64,000 nucleotides of DNA from Marasmius tenuissimus (Eukaryota; Basidiomycota; Agaricomycetes; Agaricales; Marasmiaceae): contig JAQOTA010000016.1 in assembly GCA_029532415.1 (NCBI GenBank), positions 474,171 to 538,170 of the forward strand, written 5' to 3'. The translations under genes were made by a program, and so were the position numbers. A model generated the notes under the pieces. It worked only from the letters and a program-made list of their open reading frames with translations. It was not told where the DNA came from and did no database searches. Each line of letters starts with the position of its first letter. The stretch's first letter is position 1. This document shows, in pieces, positions 58,469 through 64,000 of this stretch.

Positions 58469-61400
58469 ATGACCTCCGCCGGGGAGCTAAAGAAGAGTGC
58501 AGATGCCGGATCGACGAGGAAACCTGGTTTGTCCTGCGCTGAATGTCGTCGGTGAGTGCAAGGCATTGCAGAGAACCGAGGAGTTGCTCACTCCTGAACA
58601 CCCCTTTGATACAGCTCGAAGTTGAAGTGTGATAGGTGAGCGGCCTTGCGATGGGTTATATCTGGAGCTTCACTGACTCAGACCTACAGAACTTTTCCAT
58701 GTCAAGCCTGTATACGGTGAGCAGGATGATGAACAAGCTGGATTCATGGCCTCTGATACAAGGGTAGACGAGGGTGTGCTTCAATATGTCCCGACGGTGC
58801 GTTGCGGGTGTGTCTATGGGAACGATAGGATCTCAACCTTGCGATAAACAGGCGCTCTGAATGCAACGAAAGGCAACAAGTGCGTCAAGGCAACATTCCG
58901 CCACATCCGTAACAACTGATGTCTTCTCAGAGTGCTGGCTGCTCATGCGCAAAAGCTTGCTGAGCAAGTAAAGACTCTCAGCGCACGAGTTCGTGAGCTG
59001 GAGGCTGCTTTAGCCGAAACTTCGAATGGGAACCCGTCCCGACATCTTATGAACGATCCAAGATCCAATTCGACCACAGAAATCGACGCCCTATACGAGA
59101 AGGGCTTCCAAGTTGTTACGGAGAGTATGGGATCGTTGTCAATAGGATCGGGGGGCCAAGCCAACTATCACGGAGAGTCTGCTGCCACAGAGGTACGTCG
59201 TGCTTCACCCTGTTATTAGTTGCATTGGCTTACCTTCTCCTTTTGGTTAGTATCTCAAAGAGCTAATACCTGATGTTCGTGTGGTTTCTATGTGTGTGTG
59301 GCGGTCCCGACTGAATACCAGGTTCCCAGCTCGAGGGAGAACTCGCAGATGCCACAGATCATCCTGAACGACTCACTCTTCCCTACGAGCTCTTGGAGTT
59401 GATGAACGCTTTCCCGTTCGGTATCAAGACCTCTGCGCATACGAAAACACTTTTTGCACCATTCCTCCCCTCAAGATCGCGTGCAGAGTATATCGCAGGA
59501 CTGTACTACAAGTACGCCGCATGGATGTCCGTCAGTTTTATCATTACTATCTGTCCATCCATTGACCAATCCATTCAGGTACGATCCAATCACCCGGAGT
59601 GAACTCGAGTCTGATATCCTCGACCACATCTACCTGAACACTGACTACAACATCAACGTCGAGGGCATCCATTCCCATCGCTTATCTGCATTCTTCATGA
59701 TCCTTGGCGCAGGCATTATGTACGACCCCAGTCCCGACTCTCAATCCGTCGCAAAGCGGTATTACGCGCTTGCAAAAGCAGCGCTGTCATTCGACCCGAT
59801 TACAAAGGATGTATCATGTGCGACGATACAGTCCCTTTTAGTGATGTTCCGGTATCATTACAATATGGACAGGAGGAGTAATGAAGTTCGTTGGCTCATC
59901 ATCGGGGTCTGCTCAAGGGTCGCCCTAAAGGTATGCTCTAGCTGACTTGGTCCTTTCTACGAATTGACGAATGCTTTTGCGGTTTAGATTGGCTTACGTA
60001 GGTCGAGTGATTGCATCCCTTTGTGAGTTGACACTCAAAGCGTTCAAAGATCGAGATAGTTCAGGGTGGGGCCTTGATCCTGAAGAACAACAGCGAAGGC
60101 GGCGCCTATTCTGGGAATTATACATGAACGACACATGGACTGTGAGCTGCATTCTTGGCTACTGTATTCTATCACTGACACAAGCCTGCGTCACAGAGTA
60201 TAGTCAATGGACGTCCGCCGTCCATGATGATACAACATACCGATTGTCAATTCCCCGAGGACTTGGAGCCTTTAGTCAGACCGACTGGGGAGACAGAAAT
60301 GGGATGTGGGTCGTTTCGAGAAGTCATGTCGTGATTGAAATTAACACCCCGTCACGCAGGGCACGCATGGAAATCCAGATACGCGGCCAGTTGCTTGTCG
60401 ATCTCAGTTCAACATATTTTTATCACGAAGAAGCTTCCTTACACTGCGCTGCTCGATCTGGACAAGAAGATACGAATGTTCCCGGTACCCACACATCTTC
60501 AGGCGCCACTATCGGCTGCAGATACTCGACGCTCTTGGTCGACTGATTCTGGACGGGCCATGCAGCAGTACTGTGTGCTATGTGAAAGGGAGTCGAGTAA
60601 GCATAAACCACCTGTGGAAGCTCACTAGCCGAATTGACCGCCTCCTGTTAGACCTCCTGTATCTCCACCGAAGTTTCTTTGCACAGGCCCTCAAAGAAGA
60701 CCCAGCCAATCCACTGGGACATCGCTACGCATCTTCACTCGTTGCCACCCATCGAAGTGCATGTCGGCTGATATCGAGCCTCAAGTGCCTGTACCCAAAC
60801 CATTCTGAGATGGCTCAGACATCGTGGTTCTTCTGGTCGGGTGTTTTTTCATCCTGCGTAAGCGATTATGTTCAGTACCGGGAGCTCACTAGCACTGACC
60901 ATCGATCTGTCTCCAGATCGTTCTTGGGGCACTGGTCGTCGAAAGCCCCGGATGTTCACTGTCCGCATCGGCTTTCGCAGAGTTCGAAGGCGCCCTTCCC
61001 TTCTTTGTCGAGGGGTCAAAAATCTGCCGTCCTCCGAACACCTCGGTGATTTGTTCTCCTTTTGTTTTGGCCCGAATAGTTGATAGAATTTTTGTGTTGT
61101 TGCCAGGACATCCTCGAAACGCTCTTTCAACGGGCCCAAGACTCCTACTCGGCCTTCTTGCGGGGAAATGGACAAACTACGGAACGATTCCCTTCCAACA
61201 CTATGGTAAGCGAGAACCCCGATGTCTTTGAAGTCCTGGGAGGCAGGCCTTCCGTGATCACTCGGTCCACGTCGAACTCGCCGAAGTCCTCCGCGTCGTC
61301 CCACACAGCGCCTCTGCCGATGCAAACAGATTGTGTCGGCAGCCCATATTCAGCCGAACGAGATATGATGGATTACTACGACAACCTGGCGCTTGGTGGC

Positions 61401-61841
61401 GCCCCGCAGGAGCAACAGCCAGGACCGTCAGCTCATTATCCTCACCCACGGTCCACGTCTGCCAACCACAGCGGTCAAGGCCATGGTCAAGTTGAGGCTT
61501 ACAGTCAAACCCACACTCCATATCCGATGCAATATCACGCGCAAAACCAACAAGGTCCCAACGGGGCCAATGTAGGCGTACACGTTTACGAAGCTCAGAT
61601 AGCCCCCGAGCAATATTATGCTCAACATCCCGGAATGCAGCGGAATCATGAAGGGTATTCTATGCATTCGCATCACGAACAACGACAGCAACAGCCGCCT
61701 GGGTCTTCGCCTTACCGGCCACACGCTCCGTACGCACAGCAACAGCAGCAAACACTTGAAGGGCCTGCCCCACTGCCTCAGACACAACATGACATCTGGA
61801 GAAATTTTGCGAGGGAATTTGTTGGGATAGAGACACTGTAG
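58469..61841 (+). CDS. Zn2Cys6 fungal transcription factor
   Basis: Sixteen exons give 846 aa. The binuclear zinc cluster (CAEC, KLKC, CQAC, GCASIC; about residues 23-55) is spread over four exons and followed by a coiled coil (about 70-96), the usual dimerisation element. A fungal-specific transcription factor domain follows (YEYxx-like LYYKYAAWMYDP, then RRRRLFWELYMNDTW and IVNGRPPSM). The C-terminus is rich in Gln, His and Pro. Introns: 58552-58614, 58636-58689, 58717-58767, 58797-58851, 58880-58930, 59193-59250, 59275-59329, 59527-59578, 59931-59987, 59998-60049, 60142-60196, 60306-60359, 60597-60651, 60858-60916, 61046-61106. The seventh intron could instead be 59279-59321. Exon 59988-59997 is 10 nt. 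Target genes are unknown. Confidence 0.88.
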
Positions 61842-62546
61842 GGTCTAGTGTATAATAAGGCTTGTATAATCTTTCGGGTTTTTTCTTCAATGTACCTAGG
61901 TTCCAGTACACTTGTGTTCAATCGACGAGATGAACTCAGACTGTGTAATGTCCAAGGCTGCTTGAGAATCAAAGCAAACCTCGACGCTCCAGCAGGACAT
62001 CGGTGAAGGATCGGTACTCTCAAGGGCGCGTCGTCTATGTACAAAGAAACCATAGGCGCGTAGGGGGGCCTCGCGGAGGTAAGAGTGTTAGGAATCTCCA
62101 GATCAATCAATGAGCCGCCAAATTTTTTTTTGTATATTCACGTGGTGGTATCGAACGCATGGAATATCAGCAACGTATCCCTAAGCAACCGCAGACGAAT
62201 TGTTGACCTAGAAGATGAACTGATCAGCGAGATGCTCGATGGAGGATGGAGAGGTCGATGAGAGAAAAGGTAAGTGTCAGTCAAAGCGGGCTGAGCCCGA
62301 AGGTAGCTGAGATAAGTTTCTGCACCGCAGTTTCCTGCATAAAGCCAAATGCCTCAAACATCATATGGAGAATAAAAAGAGCAAGTGAGGAGGATTGAAG
62401 ACTGTTACTCACCGAAAAGAGATCAAATTGGAGGAAGGGAGAAAAGAAGAAAAAAGAAGGGAAAAAGATTGTGGGAAATCAGAGACGCGAACCACCGCCT
62501 TTTATTTCACGATAGCCAAACAAAGGACCAAACAATCGAGCTGACC
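61842..62546. other. intergenic between the Zn2Cys6 factor and TAF10
   Basis: A 705-bp gap with the 3' region of the transcription factor and the TAF10 promoter and leader. Purine-rich sequence (AAGAAGAAAAAAGAAGGG, about 62442-62459) precedes the TAF10 start. No gene supported. Confidence 0.5.
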
Positions 62547-63177
62547 ATGTCCCAACAACAGCAGCAACAATTTGCCTATCCCCTTGCCTCAGACGTTAAT
62601 CCATCATCTTCGAACGCTTCGACATCTCAGTCCAACCAAAACCAGTCTCGTCAGAATGCAGAGGATGCTAAGAAGGACCGTACGCTAGCCGAGTTCTTGC
62701 TCATGTTGGACGACTATGAACCCTTGGTGAGCACCAAAAGTCATTTATCCGTCGCAATCACTCATTTCTGGAATGTCAGATCCCCAACGAGGTCACAGAC
62801 TACTATTTGCAACGGGTCGGATTCGAATGCGAGGACGTGCGGTTGTACGTCGCCAAAACTTTCTCGACGAACGTGTCTAACACTGCTCCCTGTTAGGAAA
62901 CGACTCTTGTCACTCGCAGCGCAGAAATTTGTCTCGGACATTGCTGCAGATGCATACCAGCATGCGCGTATACGAACGAATGCTGCAGGTGGACGTGCGA
63001 GGAACCAAACCTTTGGTGGTGCAAAGGTCAGTCACCCTCTCCCAATTGCGCGCTATCGCTCGTGTGCTCATACTTTCCACATAGGATCGTACGCGAACGA
63101 CGCTTACCATGGACGACTTGAGTTCTGCCCTCGCAGAGTACGGTATCAACTCGAGGAAGCCCGATTTCTACCTTTAA
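62547..63177 (+). CDS. TFIID/SAGA subunit TAF10
   Basis: Four exons (introns 62727-62779, 62845-62896, 63027-63084) give 155 aa. A Gln/Ser/Asn-rich N-terminus (about 45 residues) precedes the conserved core RTLAEFLLMLDDYEPL, IPNEVTDYYL, LLSLAAQKFVSDIAADAYQH and, near the C-terminus, TLTMDDLSSALAEYGIN. This is the TAF10 histone fold, which pairs with TAF3/TAF8 in TFIID and with Spt7 in SAGA. Size is small but complete. The start at 62547 is the first ATG that gives the short low-complexity N-terminus usual for TAF10; an open frame extends further upstream to 62385 without family support. Confidence 0.95.
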
Positions 63178-63395
63178 ACATTACTCAACCTCTGCGTCAA
63201 TCGTTGTCGTTACGCTCTTTTCTTCACAACCATGTACTTTGTAGATATCCGCATAGCCTTATAGTTCCTGATATATGCATGTGGCATCGCTGATCCATAT
63301 ACCTTGCAATTTGTAACCTGGCGTAGCGCAGTGCCGCCGAGCGCTGATCTCGAAGTGTGACTCTAGTCACGCCCGACTTCAACCTGCTTTCGACC

Positions 63396-64000
63396 ATGAC
63401 GTTGAAGCTCAAGCTGAAGGGTGGTGCACCTCAACCACCTCAGCCATTTGACTGGGACTATCTCTCTGGATCTTCCCCAGAACCGAGCCATGACACGACT
63501 TCCTACAACCCTCCCACCTCATGGCTCCCTGCACGCGACATGAAGCTCTACGGTGCCCAGCCCCTAGCTTCAACTTCTGACATTGGTGTCGTGCGTTGCA
63601 AGGATTGTGACAAACCAATCCTTCGCTCTGTTATTTTAGAACACGCTGGTGGGTATTCTGAACATCCAAAATCGGAAAGCACGCGAAATTGTTAGAACAT
63701 TTGAACTGACATCATCGCGATTGCCTTTCCAGCATCTTGTGCCCAGCTCCGGAAAGCCAAGGCAAAGGTGGCAGGGAGCGTAGACGGAGAAGGTATTACC
63801 TCTCAAGTCTCCAACGTCTTCCTCGCCTCCTCATCATCTTGACAGACAAGAAGGGTCCAAGAAACGCAAGGCTTCACCCGAGCCATCTGATCCTTCTCAA
63901 CCTCCAAAGAAGAAGAACAAACCAACACCAAAGGTCACCAAGGGTCGCGTCAAAGGTCCAGTCGACTATGACAAACAATGCGGTGTCATCAACGACAAGG
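63396..64000 (+). CDS. SAGA deubiquitinase-module subunit Sgf73/ataxin-7 (5' part)
   Basis: Three exons are visible (introns 63649-63732 and 63793-63850) and the gene runs off the right edge. The N-terminal part has a C-x2-C...H zinc finger (RCKDCDKPILRSVILEH, then SCAQL after the splice), as in the Sgf73 segment that anchors the deubiquitinase module (Ubp8, Sgf11, Sus1). A Lys/Pro-rich linker follows, then the start of the SCA7 domain, VKGPVDYDKQCGVIND. Sgf73 tethers the deubiquitinase of histone H2B to SAGA. The second intron ends in ACAAG, the only acceptor that keeps the SCA7 frame. It lies 218 bp downstream of TAF10 on the same strand. Confidence 0.9.

Noticed and set aside
59275..59329. 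Alternative intron 59279-59321 (43 nt) in the Zn2Cys6 gene
   Set aside because: It keeps the frame too, but 43 nt is shorter than any other intron here; the 55-nt version with GTTCGT and CCCAG borders fits local usage better.
63315..63385. Possible tRNA-like sequence (TGGCGTAGCGCAGTGC)
   Set aside because: The A-box-like start is not followed by a workable anticodon arm, B box or acceptor pairing.
1..64000. CRISPR array or bacterial-type operon
   Set aside because: Repeats are degenerate with no regular spacers, and all genes are intron-containing fungal genes.

Overview
The window looks like nuclear DNA of a basidiomycete fungus, probably Agaricomycotina. Coding genes are cut by about 108 short introns, mostly 47-70 nt with GTRNGT donors, and several exons are only 5-13 nt long. 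Genes are packed on both strands with intergenic gaps of 150-700 bp. The encoded proteins (Pat1, Mcm10, Hfi1/Ada1, makorin, Sgf73, a Zn2Cys6 factor, a Vrg4-type GDP-mannose transporter) are fungal in type. All gene models were spliced by hand from frame continuity and family recognition; no search was run.

Left block, about 1-26.7 kb: gene-poor and repeat-derived. I support only one protein gene here, an Ecl1-type small zinc-binding protein at 7.7-8.5 kb. The rest holds decayed repeats: a 137-bp tandem repeat (1.4-1.8 kb), a degenerate array of units carrying a GGGTGAGT-core motif (2.0-6.6 kb, with ~400-bp higher-order units near 5.1-6.2 kb), a second family (10-12.1 kb), short shared motifs (12.5-13.7 kb) and a diverged ~700-bp direct duplication (23.5-24.95 kb). 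No transposase, reverse transcriptase, rRNA, tRNA or CRISPR array was recognised. The block ends sharply at 26.7 kb.

Right block, 26.7-64 kb: dense with genes. In order: nitronate monooxygenase (+), pyruvate carboxylase (-), GDP-mannose transporter VRG4 (-) divergent from a membrane-anchored glycosyltransferase-like protein (+), the mRNA decapping activator PAT1 (-), glycogen debranching enzyme GDB1 (-), a makorin-type RING/CCCH ubiquitin ligase (-) divergent from MCM10 (+), SAGA subunit HFI1/ADA1 (-), mitoferrin MRS3/4 (-), purine phosphoribosyltransferase HPT1 (-) divergent from RNA polymerase III subunit RPC4/RPC53 (+), a Zn2Cys6 transcription factor (+), TAF10 (+) and the 5' part of SGF73 (+), which runs off the right edge.

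Functional links: VRG4 and the glycosyltransferase share a 221-bp divergent promoter and both fit Golgi glycosylation. HFI1, TAF10 and SGF73 are all SAGA subunits (TAF10 also TFIID) within 11 kb. PYC and GDB1 are central carbon and glycogen enzymes. Points worth a second look are the unnamed repeat array, four micro-exons (5, 7, 10 and 13 nt), a GC-AG intron in HPT1, an apparent one-base frameshift in a homopolymer of PAT1, an MCB box in front of MCM10, and frequent AAG-type 3' splice sites.
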